This document shows, piece after piece, positions 27,321 to 36,235 of a stretch of 64,000 bases of DNA. Every line of letters begins with the position of its first letter. The first letter of the stretch is position 1. The notes beneath the pieces were generated by a model. The model made no database searches and was not told where the DNA came from. It was given only the letters and a program-made list of their open reading frames with translations. A program made the position numbers and the translations under genes. The DNA comes from PALSA-612 sp963846915 (lineage in GTDB: Bacteria > Actinomycetota > Thermoleophilia > Gaiellales > Gaiellaceae): the NCBI GenBank assembly GCA_963846915.1, contig CAWJXV010000009.1, positions 1,054,001 to 1,118,000 on the forward strand, in the 5' to 3' direction.

Positions 27321-27992
27321 ATGATGTCAGTCCCCGATGCCGCTGATTCGATCCCGCAGATGACGAGCGACGCACCTGTGAGCCCCGATCGCGACGTTGC
27401 ACCCGCGCCGTCGGCGGACGAGCTCCTGGGCGAGGTCGCCCACGAGCTCACCGTCCTGATCCGCAGTGACCTCGAGCTCGCGGCTGCCCAGCGGGCGCCC
27501 GAGGTGCGGGAGGTCGTCGGCGACGTCGCGGCCACCGGGATCGCGGCCGCCGCCGCGCTGCTCGCGTTCGCCGCCGTCAGCTGGGCCGCGGTACTCGGGC
27601 TCTCCCACGCCATGGCGTCATGGGGAGCGGCGCTCGTCGTCGCCGGAGTCTGGGCGCTCGTCACGCTGATCCTGTTGCGGATGGGGCACGTGGCGCGCCT
27701 GCGGGGGCGGCTGAGCCCCGAGAGCCAGGGACAGGCACTCGCCTCGGCGCGGGCTGCCCGCGACGACGCGGAGCGGAAGCTCAAGGTCGCCTCGGGCCAG
27801 CTCGGGCGCGCGGTCGTCCGCGAGGCTGCGCAGCACGAGCTGGGGGCCGTCGTCGCGGCCGAGCAGCGCATCGCCGACACCGTCGAGCGCGACGTCGAGG
27901 CGATCCTCCGGGATCTCGTCGGAGCACTGTCCATGCCGGAGAAGGCCGGCAGCTTCCTCGATCGGATCAAGGGTCTGGGCGGCGGCTTCTAA
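27321..27992 (+). CDS. Actinobacterial holin-X-like membrane protein
   Basis: This ~223-residue protein has an acidic amphipathic N-terminal part (ELLGEVAHELTVLIRSDLEL), two transmembrane helices at about 75-125 and a long helical C-terminal tail. This is the layout of the putative actinobacterial holin-X/phage holin superfamily III proteins, most of which are chromosomal and of unknown role rather than phage lysis genes. No phage genes lie nearby. The start is ATG 27321 or the next codon, just after an aagggg; a later ATG at about 27360 is possible. Confidence 0.7.
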   Translation: MMSVPDAADSIPQMTSDAPVSPDRDVAPAPSADELLGEVAHELTVLIRSDLELAAAQRAPEVREVVGDVAATGIAAAAALLAFAAVSWAAVLGLSHAMASWGAALVVAGVWALVTLILLRMGHVARLRGRLSPESQGQALASARAARDDAERKLKVASGQLGRAVVREAAQHELGAVVAAEQRIADTVERDVEAILRDLVGALSMPEKAGSFLDRIKGLGGGF

Positions 27993-28228
27993 CCCGGCGT
28001 CACCTCTCTCCGGGTCAAGATGCCGAGAGGCGACCTGGCGCATCCGCACCAACGCGAAGTTGTCGGCGCGCACGCCGAGTCCGCCAGAATCGAGAGCGGT
28101 GCGTCGGCGCTTCTGTTCGGATGTCTACGGTGACGAGGGCCGGCCTGTCGCGACCGCGGTCCGTCAAGCCCACGGGGCGCGCGCCGGAAAGGGGTCGCGT
28201 TGGACGGTCGTCGGAGAAACAGCTCGTG

Positions 28229-29296
28229 TCAGGTGGCCGAGCTCGGCGCGCTCGTGCCTTCCTCGCCCCCGGGAAGCGATGAGGTGGGCCTGGATGTCTC
28301 TTCGACAAGGTTTCGCTGGACGAGCGTGAACAGGAGAACGAGGGCGGGGATGACGACGAGGACGGCGACGCCGAAGACGATCAGCACGCCGGTGAGCACC
28401 GCGCTCGGAGCTGCCCCCTGGGACATGGTGAGTGTCTCCGGAAGCAGGTAGGGGTACTGGGCGACGGCCCAGCCCCAGACCACCGCGGCGACCGCGCCTA
28501 TCGCGAGCGCGCGTGCGCCGCGCCTGACGTTGCGGTGAAGCAGCACGAGCACTGCCAGGCCGCAGAGGGCGGAGATGACGACGAGCGGCAATCCCTCGCT
28601 CGTGAGGCGCTCGAAGACGTAGCTCGCGTCGCTGTGCAGGGCGACGAGGCTGACGGCCGCCAGCGCGCCGGCAACGGCGCCGGCCAGAAGCGCCCGGTTG
28701 CTGAAGTACCGCTGGAGGTCGGGCGCGGCCGCCCGTCGGGCGTCGCTGACGAGGAACACCGCCGCCATGTAGGCGCTCGTCGCCACGAACAGCGCTCCGA
28801 TCGACAGGGAGAGTGGATTGACCCAGCTCGTGACGGGGTCGCCGCTCGCGTTTCCCACCGGCACGCGGCCTCCTGCGATCGCGCCCACGACCGTGCCCAT
28901 GAAGAAAGGAGTGAGCACCGATGCGACCCCGAAGAGGGTGACGGACAACGTCCGTGCCCTCTCGCGGGCCGCGGTGTGCTGGAACGCGAACCCGGACCCG
29001 CGCAGGACGATGCCGAGCGCGGCAAGGCTCAGCGGGATGAACAGCGTCGAGAAGATCGCCTCGAACGCCTGGGAGAAGCTCGTCCAGAGCACCACGATCA
29101 CGAAGATCAGCCAGACGTGATTGGCCTCCCAGACCGGCCCGATTGCCCAGTCGATCAACTCGCGCGGTCGCCGGCCGCGGTCGCTCCCTCCTGCCAGCAG
29201 GCTCCACAGTCCTGCACCGAAGTCCGCGCCCGCGAAGACGGCGTACATCGTCGCCCCGACCCAGAGCACGGCGGCGACGGCGGTGGCTTCGCTCAT
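28229..29296 (-). CDS. cydB: Cytochrome bd ubiquinol oxidase subunit II
   Basis: This 355-residue polytopic subunit pairs with CydA to form the bd-type quinol oxidase, which reduces O2 without copper. The N-terminal helix contains the family motif YAVFAGADFGAGLW and the pattern AIGPVWEANHVWLIF. The usual eight hydrophobic segments follow. The ATG at 29296 overlaps the cydA stop (ATGA), so translation is coupled. No cydX-like small frame or intact cydDC is seen downstream. Confidence 0.95.
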   Translation of the reverse strand: MSEATAVAAVLWVGATMYAVFAGADFGAGLWSLLAGGSDRGRRPRELIDWAIGPVWEANHVWLIFVIVVLWTSFSQAFEAIFSTLFIPLSLAALGIVLRGSGFAFQHTAARERARTLSVTLFGVASVLTPFFMGTVVGAIAGGRVPVGNASGDPVTSWVNPLSLSIGALFVATSAYMAAVFLVSDARRAAAPDLQRYFSNRALLAGAVAGALAAVSLVALHSDASYVFERLTSEGLPLVVISALCGLAVLVLLHRNVRRGARALAIGAVAAVVWGWAVAQYPYLLPETLTMSQGAAPSAVLTGVLIVFGVAVLVVIPALVLLFTLVQRNLVEETSRPTSSLPGGEEGTSAPSSAT

Positions 29297-30675
29297 CCGG
29301 CAGTCCCTGTCGCGGGGGCAGGAGGCGGGGCCGGATCCGGGCTGTACGGCCCACCGTCGTCCTCGGCGTCGGCGGTGCGCCAGCGACGAGACATGGCCCG
29401 CAGCACGACGATCAACGCAGTCCCGAGCGCGGCGTAGAGGCCGAGGATCAGGCCGAAGGTGACCCAGATGCCGCTTGCGTTGGTGACCGCGTCGGAGGTT
29501 CGCATGACGTTGTAGACGATCCAGGGCTGCCGTCCGACCTCGGTGATGATCCAGCCGCACTCGAGCGCGATCACGCCCAGAACGCCGGACACGGCAACCG
29601 CACGGAGGAACCAGCGGGTTCCGGGGACGTCACGCTTGCGCCACCAGCCGATGCCTAGCCAGACCGCGAGCCCGATCAAGAGCGTGCAGATGCCGACCAT
29701 CGTGTCGAACGCCCAGTGCAGCATCGTGTTCGCAGGCGGTCGGTCGTCCGGCGGAACGGAGTCGAGTCCGGTCACCTGAGTGCTCGTACTCCAGCCGACC
29801 AGGAACGAGTCGAATCCCGGAATCCCGATTCCGCCCTGCACGCCGCTCGACGTGCACCGCCCGAAGATGTACTCCGTGACGTCCGTCGAGGTCTGCTCCA
29901 CGCATTCCATCGCCGCGAACTTGATCGGCTGGTCCGCGGCGATCGCGCGAGCGGCCGTGTCGCCGACCACGAACTGGATCGGCGTTGCGATGCAGGCGAC
30001 CGTGAGCGGGATCAGGAGGCCGAGTCGGTGGATGCGGTCACGACGGCCGCGCAGCATCCCGACCGCGTAGATCGACGCCACGATGAACCCGGTGACCAGG
30101 TACGCCGCCAGGATCATGTGGGGCACTTCGTAGGGCACCGCGGGGTTGAAGATCACCTCGAAAGGCTTCACCGAAGTGACGTTGCCCGTCGTCGGCGAGA
30201 AGCCCTGCGGCTGGTTCATCCACGAGTTCACGGCGACGACCGAGAAGGCACCTCCGAGACCCGAGATCACGACCGGCACGCCCGTCCAGAAGTGCTTCCA
30301 CGGCGACAGTCGCTTCCAGCCGAAGATGTAGATGGCGATGAAGATCGCCTCGAGGAAGAAGAAGATGCCCTCGATCCCGAAGAGCAGGCCGAAGACCTCG
30401 CCGAAGCGCCCCGTGAACGCCGGCCAGAGCAGTCCGAACTCGAACGACAGCACGGTCCCGGTGACGGCGCCGACGGCGAAGGTCACCGCCACCGCCTTCG
30501 ACCAGCGCTGCGCCAGCCTGAGCGCGTCCGCATCGTCGTGGCGAAGACCGCGGTAATTCGCGATCAGCATCATCGCCGGGAGTGCCACGCCGAGCGATGC
30601 CAGGATGATGTGGAACCCCAGCGTGAACGCCATCTGGCTGCGTGCCGCCGCGAGGTTCGACGCAATAATCAACAT
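29293..30675 (-). CDS. cydA: Cytochrome bd ubiquinol oxidase subunit I
   Basis: This 460-residue membrane subunit binds the hemes and quinol. Visible features are the N-terminal heme-ligand region MAFTLGFHIILASLGVALPA, the EVPHMILAAY histidine segment and the conserved GWIITEVGRQPWIVY. The quinol loop between helices is of ordinary length with no long insertion. It serves respiration at low oxygen or under copper limitation, complementing the aa3-type oxidase 12 kb away. The start at 30675 puts about 8 residues before RSQMAF, as in the family. A Rieske remnant lies upstream on the same strand. Confidence 0.95.
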   Translation of the reverse strand: MLIIASNLAAARSQMAFTLGFHIILASLGVALPAMMLIANYRGLRHDDADALRLAQRWSKAVAVTFAVGAVTGTVLSFEFGLLWPAFTGRFGEVFGLLFGIEGIFFFLEAIFIAIYIFGWKRLSPWKHFWTGVPVVISGLGGAFSVVAVNSWMNQPQGFSPTTGNVTSVKPFEVIFNPAVPYEVPHMILAAYLVTGFIVASIYAVGMLRGRRDRIHRLGLLIPLTVACIATPIQFVVGDTAARAIAADQPIKFAAMECVEQTSTDVTEYIFGRCTSSGVQGGIGIPGFDSFLVGWSTSTQVTGLDSVPPDDRPPANTMLHWAFDTMVGICTLLIGLAVWLGIGWWRKRDVPGTRWFLRAVAVSGVLGVIALECGWIITEVGRQPWIVYNVMRTSDAVTNASGIWVTFGLILGLYAALGTALIVVLRAMSRRWRTADAEDDGGPYSPDPAPPPAPATGTAG

Positions 30676-30736
30676 CGGAGCGCTGTGCCGGCAGCCACCT
30701 GTCGATTCACGCGAACGTGAACGCCGCCCGCCCCGC

Positions 30737-30945
30737 TCACGCGCGGATCCGGATCTCGTCGTTCGTTTCACGCACCTCGCAGGTTGCGAGTGGGTCGGTC
30801 GCCGGGGCTCGCAGCACTGCGCCCGAGGTCAAGTCGAACTTCGATCCGTGGCACTGGCACATGAGCGTCGTTCCGGTCAGGAGCCTTGCTGAGAGGGGCA
30901 GGCCTCGTGCGTGCAGAGGTCGTCGGCGGCGTAGATTACTGGATG
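30737..30945 (-). pseudogene. Rieske [2Fe-2S] domain remnant, truncated and frameshifted
   Basis: Both cluster-binding motifs are present: CTHEAC in one frame (about 30898-30915) and CQCHGSKFDLTSGAVLRAPA in the next. A single missing c in the run at about 30893 joins them (ACPLSARLLTG). The domain begins abruptly at about VIYAADDL, with no start or N-terminal strand; plus-strand CydA-like sequence takes over there. It is a small NirD/ferredoxin-type Rieske protein, probably inactivated. It once preceded cydA on the same strand. Confidence 0.72.
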
Positions 30946-31044
30946 CAGAGACTCGCAAGAGGCTGGTTTCTGTGGAAGGCGATCGTCGCGATCGCCTTTC
31001 CGTTCATCGCCGCCACCGAGGGCTGGCTTCTCACTGAGATGGGC
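30943..31044 (+). pseudogene. CydA-like gene fragment
   Basis: This stretch encodes about 34 residues, including RGWFLWKAIVAIAFPFIAAT and EGWLLTEMG. It aligns with the helix before the GRQPW motif of cytochrome bd subunit I (compare WFLRAVAVSGVLGVIALECG and GWIITEVG in the intact cydA nearby). It lies on the opposite strand to cydA and is clearly a different, divergent copy. There is no start and it ends at the junction with an ABC-transporter fragment. Confidence 0.62.
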
Positions 31045-31051
31045 GTCAGCG

Positions 31052-31237
31052 GTGGATCGCCCGTCGACCGCGTCGAGGGTCGTCCGGGACGTCTTTGCCG
31101 CGGCCGGCGATGCCTCCGTCCTTCTGATCACGCATCGGCCGGAAGGGCTCGAGCTCGTCGACGAGGTGCTGACGCTCCGGGCGGGGAGGATCGAACGGAC
31201 GCCGCAGAATGCCGCCGCCACGGCGGCCGCGCAGTAG
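31052..31237 (+). pseudogene. C-terminal fragment of an ABC exporter ATPase (CydC/CydD type)
   Basis: This encodes about 61 residues: VVRDVFAAAGDASVLLITHR then PEGLELVDEVLTLRAGRIE. This is the stretch after the D-loop, including the H-loop histidine (ITHR), of an exporter-type ABC ATPase. Walker A, signature and Walker B are all absent. Next to the CydA fragment it is best read as the 3' end of a cydDC-type gene left by a deletion. The frame ends at TAG 31235-31237, 11 bp before the S9 peptidase start. Confidence 0.65.
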
Positions 31238-31248
31238 TCTGAGCGGCC

Positions 31249-33036
31249 GTGCCGGCTCTGCGCGACCTGCTGGAGATGCGGACCGCTGCGCCGGCGGATC
31301 TCTCTGCGGACGGCTCGGTCGCGCTCGTCGCGTCCGATCTCGGCGGCACGGCGCAGCTCTATCTCCAGCCCCTTGCGGGCGGCGGGCTCGTCCAGCTCAC
31401 GGACCTCCCCGAGCCCGTGTCGGGACAGTTCCTGCCGGGGGGCGAACGGGTGCTCCTACAGATGGACGACGGCGGCAACGAGCTCGACCAGCTCTACACC
31501 CTCGAGGCCTGGCCGGGGGCGACGCCCGAGCCGCTCGTGGTCGAGCCGGGCTTCTTCCACCGCACTCCGACGGCGAGCCGCGACGGGCGGCTCCTCGCCT
31601 ACGCGTCGAACCGGCGCAACGGCGCCGACTGGGACGTCCACGTCCGCGAGCTCGGCTCCGGCGAGGAGCGGACCGTCTTCGCGGAGGGCGGCTGGTGCGA
31701 GGTCGCCGGCTTCTCGCCCGACGGGGCCGTCCTCGCCGTCCTGAAGGCGACCGAGCGGACGGGCGACAACGACCTCTACCTCGTCGACGTCGCCACCGGC
31801 GACTCGTTCTCGGCCGTGCCGCACGACGACAACTCCGAGGTCGGCCCGCCGGCCTGGCTTCCCTCCGGCGACGCGTTCCTGTTCGCGACCAGCATTGGCC
31901 GCGACACGGTCGGGATCGCGCGCTACGAGCTCGCCGAGCGGCGCTGGGGGTACGTCCTCGAGGAGCGCTGGGACCTCCGGTGCGCGGTCGACGAGAGCGG
32001 GCAGAACCTGCTCGTCGACTGGAATGCCGACGGCTACACGCGGGTCGAGCTGCGCGATCCGGAGACGCTCGAGCTGCTGCGAGAGGTGCCGCTTCCCGGC
32101 CGGGGCGTCGCTGCCGCCTACGCCTTCTCACGCGACGGCCGCAGGCTCGCGTACCACTTCACCTCGCCGCTCGTCGCCGGCGACGTCTGGGTGTGCGACA
32201 CGGAGACGGGGGAGAGCGAGCGGCTGACCGAGAGCCCGAGTGCCGTCGACGCGGCCGAGCTCGTCGAGCCGGACCTGCACCGCTTCGAGTCGTTCGACGG
32301 CGAGTCCGTGCCCGTCTTCCTCTACCGGCCGTCCGGGCCGGGTCCGTTCCCCGTCGTGATCATGATCCACGGCGGCCCCGAGGCCCAGCTGCGGCCCATC
32401 TTCAGCCCGCTCGCCCAGTACTTCGTCACGAACGGGTACGCCGTCGCAGCGCCGAACGTCCGCGGCTCGACGGGCTACGGCAAGCGCTACGAGCACCTGG
32501 ACGACATCCGCAAGCGCCTCGACTCGGTCAGCGACCTCGTCTCGCTGCACGACTGGCTCGCGACGATCGACTGGGTCGACGAGTCACGCGCCGTGCTCTA
32601 CGGCGGCTCGTACGGCGGCTACATGGTTCTGGCCGGACTCGCCTTCCACCCCGATCGCTGGGCGGCGGGGGTCGAGATCGTCGGCGTCTCCAGCCTCGTC
32701 ACGTTCCTCGAGAACACGGCCGTGTGGCGGCGCGCGGTGAGGGAGCGCGAATACGGCTCGCTCGAGCACGACCGCGAGTTCCTGATCGAGGCCTCGCCGC
32801 TGACCCGCGTCGACGAGATCCGCGCGCCGCTCTTCATCATCCACGGCGCCAACGACCCGCGCGTCCCCGTGGGCGAGGCGCGCCAGATCCACCGCTCGCT
32901 GACCGAGCGCGGCGTGCCCTGCGAGCTGAACGTCTACGACGACGAGGGCCACGGGCTGAAGCGGCTCCCGAATCGCCTCGACGCCTACCCGAAGGCGGCC
33001 GCCTTCCTCGAGCGCGTGCTCGCGCCGCCGTCCTAG
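31249..33036 (+). CDS. S9 family (prolyl oligopeptidase/acylaminoacyl) serine peptidase
   Basis: This 595-residue protein has no signal peptide. The N-terminal ~330 residues form a beta-propeller with WD/PD40-like strands (ADLSADGSVALVASD, FSPDGAVLAVLKATE). The C-terminal alpha/beta-hydrolase has the nucleophile in YGGSYGGYM, Asp in HGANDPRVP and His in DDEGHGLKR. Such enzymes cleave short peptides or blocked N-termini in the cytoplasm. The GTG at 31249 gives a normal N-terminus, MPALRDLLEMRTAAPADLS. It overlaps the convergent permease gene by 4 bp. Confidence 0.93.
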   Translation: MPALRDLLEMRTAAPADLSADGSVALVASDLGGTAQLYLQPLAGGGLVQLTDLPEPVSGQFLPGGERVLLQMDDGGNELDQLYTLEAWPGATPEPLVVEPGFFHRTPTASRDGRLLAYASNRRNGADWDVHVRELGSGEERTVFAEGGWCEVAGFSPDGAVLAVLKATERTGDNDLYLVDVATGDSFSAVPHDDNSEVGPPAWLPSGDAFLFATSIGRDTVGIARYELAERRWGYVLEERWDLRCAVDESGQNLLVDWNADGYTRVELRDPETLELLREVPLPGRGVAAAYAFSRDGRRLAYHFTSPLVAGDVWVCDTETGESERLTESPSAVDAAELVEPDLHRFESFDGESVPVFLYRPSGPGPFPVVIMIHGGPEAQLRPIFSPLAQYFVTNGYAVAAPNVRGSTGYGKRYEHLDDIRKRLDSVSDLVSLHDWLATIDWVDESRAVLYGGSYGGYMVLAGLAFHPDRWAAGVEIVGVSSLVTFLENTAVWRRAVREREYGSLEHDREFLIEASPLTRVDEIRAPLFIIHGANDPRVPVGEARQIHRSLTERGVPCELNVYDDEGHGLKRLPNRLDAYPKAAAFLERVLAPPS

Positions 33037-34094
33037 ATCACGCCGCCCGCGGCCTCCTTCGTCGTCTGCCGGCCGCGGAACGACGCGTCCACCCGTGGGT
33101 CGACGAACGCGTACAGCGTGTCGACGATCACGTTCCCGACGACGACGATGAACGTGATCACCGTCACGATGGCGAGGATCTGCGGCAGGTCGAGCGCGGC
33201 GCCGCCGATGAAGTTGTCGACCGCCATTCTCCCGAGGCCCTGGAAGCCGAACGCCGCCTCGATGTAGAGGCAGACGCCGATCGCCGTCCCGACCTCCATC
33301 CCGACCATCGTCAGGACGCGCAGGCTGGCGTGCGGGACGACATGGCGCCCGAGCACCCGCGCCTCGCGGACGCCCTTGGCCCGCGCGGTGCGCACGAAGT
33401 CCTCGTGCAGCGTGTCGATCACGCTCGAGCGGACCATGCGGATGTAGAGCGCGAGGAACAGGAGCGCGAACGTGACCCAGGGCAGTACGAGATGCGAGGC
33501 CCACTGCTCCGGTCCGCTGCAAACGGAGTCCTTGTTGGCGATCAGGTTGCAGTAGCCGGTCGGCGGCGCCCAGTGCAGACGGTTCGCGAACGTGGTGCGC
33601 AGGATCAGCCCGAGCACCATCGGATGGGTGCAGATCGCGATCAGGGCGACGAGCGAGATCGTCCGGTCCAGCCACGTGCCCGCGTACCGGCCGGCGATCG
33701 CACCGAGCGGCATCGCGAGCAGGAGCACGAGCATCGCGCCGCCGAGGACGATCGACATCGTCACGCCCAATGCCTCGAAGAGCACGGGCCGGATCGGCGC
33801 TTCGACGATCCTCTTCCCGGCAGTCACCGAGGCTCCCGTCCACTGGCCTCCGAAGTCGAAGCGGGCGATGTGCCAGAGGTAGTCGCCGTACTGCTCGAGC
33901 CTCGGCCGGTCGAGCCCGAGCAGGTGGTCGGCATGCTTGATCTGGTACTCCGAGAGGTGCTGCGCGTACGGATAGACGTAGACCTCCGGCTCGCTCGGGA
34001 TCGCCCAGAAGAGCGCGAAGGTGAGCGTGATCATCGCCCACAGCGTGAAGAGCGCGGCGCCGAGGCGGCGGACGAGGACGGCGACGATCCTCAC
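33033..34094 (-). CDS. ABC transporter permease, DppB/oligopeptide type
   Basis: This 353-residue inner-membrane permease has six hydrophobic segments. The N-terminal VRRLGAALFTLWAMITLTFA is the hallmark of DppB/OppB proteins, and the EAA loop is near DFVRTARAKGVREARVLGRH. It pairs with the DppC-type gene just upstream; the GTG start overlaps that gene's TGA (GTGA). Substrates of this family are peptides, nickel or sugars. No solute-binding protein or ATPase gene is in the neighbourhood, so the rest of the transporter is elsewhere or lost. Confidence 0.88.
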   Translation of the reverse strand: MRIVAVLVRRLGAALFTLWAMITLTFALFWAIPSEPEVYVYPYAQHLSEYQIKHADHLLGLDRPRLEQYGDYLWHIARFDFGGQWTGASVTAGKRIVEAPIRPVLFEALGVTMSIVLGGAMLVLLLAMPLGAIAGRYAGTWLDRTISLVALIAICTHPMVLGLILRTTFANRLHWAPPTGYCNLIANKDSVCSGPEQWASHLVLPWVTFALLFLALYIRMVRSSVIDTLHEDFVRTARAKGVREARVLGRHVVPHASLRVLTMVGMEVGTAIGVCLYIEAAFGFQGLGRMAVDNFIGGAALDLPQILAIVTVITFIVVVGNVIVDTLYAFVDPRVDASFRGRQTTKEAAGGVI

Positions 34095-35188
34095 GACCGC
34101 CACGGCTCCGTCGCGCGTCGAAGGCCTTCCGAGATCTGGTTCAGCGACAGCACCGTCAGCAGGATCGCGACGGTGGGGAAGACCGTCAGCCACGGCGTGA
34201 ACACGCGGTCGTCGTACGGCCGCGGAGAGTAGATCGTGCCCCAGGTGGTCGTGAGCAGCGAGCCCCACGTCGCGGTCGACGCCTGCACGCCGACGCCGAC
34301 GAAGCTGATCCCGACCTCGAGCAGGATGTTCGTCGCGACCGCGATCGCCGACCAGACGAGCAGGGTCGGCACAAGGTGCGGGAACAGGTGCCGGCGCAGG
34401 ATGCGCGAGTCGGAGGCACCGATCATGTGCTCGGCCTGGACGAACTCGGCTTCCTTGAGCGTGAGCAGCTGTACCCGTACGAGCCGGGTCGGATAGAAGG
34501 ACGTGAAGATGCCGATCAGCAGCGAGACGGCGAAGACGCCCTCGGGTAAGACGGAGCCGAATCCAATCGGCGTCAGCGAGTTGCTCAGCCGCACGCTCGC
34601 GAGCACGAGGAAGAGGATCAGCGGGAAGGCCATGACCATCTCCGTCAGCCGTGCGATGCCCGCGCCGGTCCAGCCGCCGAAGTAGCCGCCGATACAGCCG
34701 AGCGGGACGCCGATCAGGAGCGCGAAGAAGACACCCAGGAGAGCGATCTCGAGCGACGTCTTGCCGCCGTCGAGGAGCCGGATCAGCTCGTCGCGCCCGA
34801 GTGGCCCGTCGGCGCCGAGGACGAGCAGCGTCGTGCCGGCGGACACGGGCGGCTTCTCGAGGTTGCCGTACTGGTCGCTCTGCGCCTCACCCACGTTCGG
34901 CACTCGCGTCCAGGGGCCGACCGGCTTCGAGAAGCCGCTCATGGCGTACGGGAACAGGTCGGTGCCGTTGTGTCCGACGGCCGCGCTCGCGATCGGCCCG
35001 CCCGCGAACGACACGACCACGATCGCGGCGAACAGGCAAGCGGCGGTGAGCGAGAGCCGGTCGCGGCGGAAGCGGTCCCAGGTCAGCCGCCAGGGCCCGC
35101 GCGGCAGCTGTGCGGCGGGCAGCGCTCTCGGCCGCGCCCCGTCCACGGCGACGCGGCCGACCTCGACGCGGCCCCCCTCCTCCCCCAT
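34091..35188 (-). CDS. ABC transporter permease, DppC/oligopeptide type
   Basis: This 365-residue permease has an N-terminal cytoplasmic stretch and one helix (SLTAACLFAAIVVVSFAGG), then a long periplasmic loop of about 80 residues (residues 70-145). The loop is longer than in ordinary DppC. The core helices follow, with the EAA motif region KEAEFVQAEHMIGASDSRIL. It partners the downstream DppB-type permease. The ATG at 35188 has a gaggagg-like site upstream. Confidence 0.88.
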   Translation of the reverse strand: MGEEGGRVEVGRVAVDGARPRALPAAQLPRGPWRLTWDRFRRDRLSLTAACLFAAIVVVSFAGGPIASAAVGHNGTDLFPYAMSGFSKPVGPWTRVPNVGEAQSDQYGNLEKPPVSAGTTLLVLGADGPLGRDELIRLLDGGKTSLEIALLGVFFALLIGVPLGCIGGYFGGWTGAGIARLTEMVMAFPLILFLVLASVRLSNSLTPIGFGSVLPEGVFAVSLLIGIFTSFYPTRLVRVQLLTLKEAEFVQAEHMIGASDSRILRRHLFPHLVPTLLVWSAIAVATNILLEVGISFVGVGVQASTATWGSLLTTTWGTIYSPRPYDDRVFTPWLTVFPTVAILLTVLSLNQISEGLRRATEPWRS

Positions 35189-35247
35189 CAGGAGGTTGGA
35201 CGCGCCTGGCCGGGAATGGTTTGACCGCGGCGGCTCACGTCCAGCCT

Positions 35248-35367
35248 CTAGCTCGAGGGGTTGGCGCCGGTCGCCTTGAACTCCCGCTGCGCGATCACCC
35301 AGGCCGTGTCGGGCGCGAGTATGAGCGCCAGGAAGAACTCCAGATTCGCGGGAGGATCGGCATTCAT
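35248..35367 (-). CDS. Possible 39-residue frame upstream of the permeases
   Basis: An ATG at 35367 begins a frame with a hydrophobic middle (LEFFLALILAPDTAWVIAQ), ending NPSS at 35248. No ribosome site is clear and no family is recognised. It may be the remnant of a larger gene that once preceded the permeases. Confidence 0.22.
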   Translation of the reverse strand: MNADPPANLEFFLALILAPDTAWVIAQREFKATGANPSS

Positions 35368-35431
35368 CAACCGCGCTCGCAATCTACAGCGAGCGGCAGC
35401 GCCGGCTCTCAGGCGCACCTCGATTCGACGC

Positions 35432-36181
35432 CTAGAAGCTATTCGCGCACTGGCCGGATCGTTGCCCGAACACCTTGTTCGGAGCTCCGCCCGAGTCGCC
35501 GCGGTGCGGTGCCCGGGTGTTGGCGAAGCACGCCAGGTTCCCGAGGATCACGTTCGACATGATCTCCATCGCGTCCGGGTCGGCCAGGTGGTTGTCGTCG
35601 AGAGTCACGCTCCCGTCGACTCTGTTCCGGATGAAGCCCATCCAGCACGCGGTGTAGCCGTCGATGCTGGCGTTTCCTTCGATCAGCGTGTCCTCGAAGG
35701 TGACGTAGTCGGGGCCTTCGACGACCGGGTCGTCGCCGCAGTCGACGGGCTGGCTGCCGCCCTCAGACGACAGACTGCCAAGCGTGGCGCTGTGGACGAT
35801 CAGATCGGCCGGCGAGGACGCCTCGAGGGCCCCGTCGACGCGATCGTGGGTCGTGAAGCTGCAACCGATCGCAGGCGAGCAGCCGAGGGCCAGGATCCCG
35901 CCGTCGTCGACGACGAGATTGCCGTGGACGACGACCGTGGCTGCCGTGATCGCATTCAGGCCGGCGCCTGCCTCGATCGTGAGGTCGCCTCGGTCCCACA
36001 CGACCCCTGACGGCATCGTGCAGATGCCAGTGACCGTGATCGAGTCGTAGAAGCCGGGTCCGATCGAGCCGCCGTCGCAGGTCACCGACTGCGCAGCGTG
36101 CTCGGTGGACGCGGCTCCGGCACCGACGAAGAGCGTGAAGAACGCCGCGGCGATCACGAGCGGTACTCGGAGCCTTCTCAT
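35432..36181 (-). CDS. Secreted beta-helix-like protein, unknown
   Basis: This 249-residue exported protein has a signal peptide (RRLRVPLVIAAAFFTLFVGA, cleaved around residue 25). The mature part has repeated short strands with Gly/Asp/Val turns (SITVTGICTMPSGVVWDRGD, AATVVVHGNLVVDDGGIL) and several Cys, and looks like a small right-handed beta-helix. The ATG at 36181 follows ggaggagg. No enzymatic residues are recognised. It stands alone between the permease and nitrile-hydratase-like operons. Confidence 0.75.
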   Translation of the reverse strand: MRRLRVPLVIAAAFFTLFVGAGAASTEHAAQSVTCDGGSIGPGFYDSITVTGICTMPSGVVWDRGDLTIEAGAGLNAITAATVVVHGNLVVDDGGILALGCSPAIGCSFTTHDRVDGALEASSPADLIVHSATLGSLSSEGGSQPVDCGDDPVVEGPDYVTFEDTLIEGNASIDGYTACWMGFIRNRVDGSVTLDDNHLADPDAMEIMSNVILGNLACFANTRAPHRGDSGGAPNKVFGQRSGQCANSF

Positions 36182-36235
36182 GCCGTACCTCCTCCGCCTG
36201 CCGCGTCGGGGAGCTGTATGAGCCGCGGAGGGTAG

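Noticed and set aside
27321..27992. Prophage, because of a holin-like protein
   Set aside because: No phage structural, integrase or lysin genes are nearby. Chromosomal holin-X-like proteins are common in actinobacteria.
31209..34232. A very long plus-strand open frame overlapping the S9 peptidase and the permease region
   Set aside because: It is Arg/Pro/Gly-rich, out of frame with the well-supported peptidase and antisense to the permease. It is a high-GC shadow frame.
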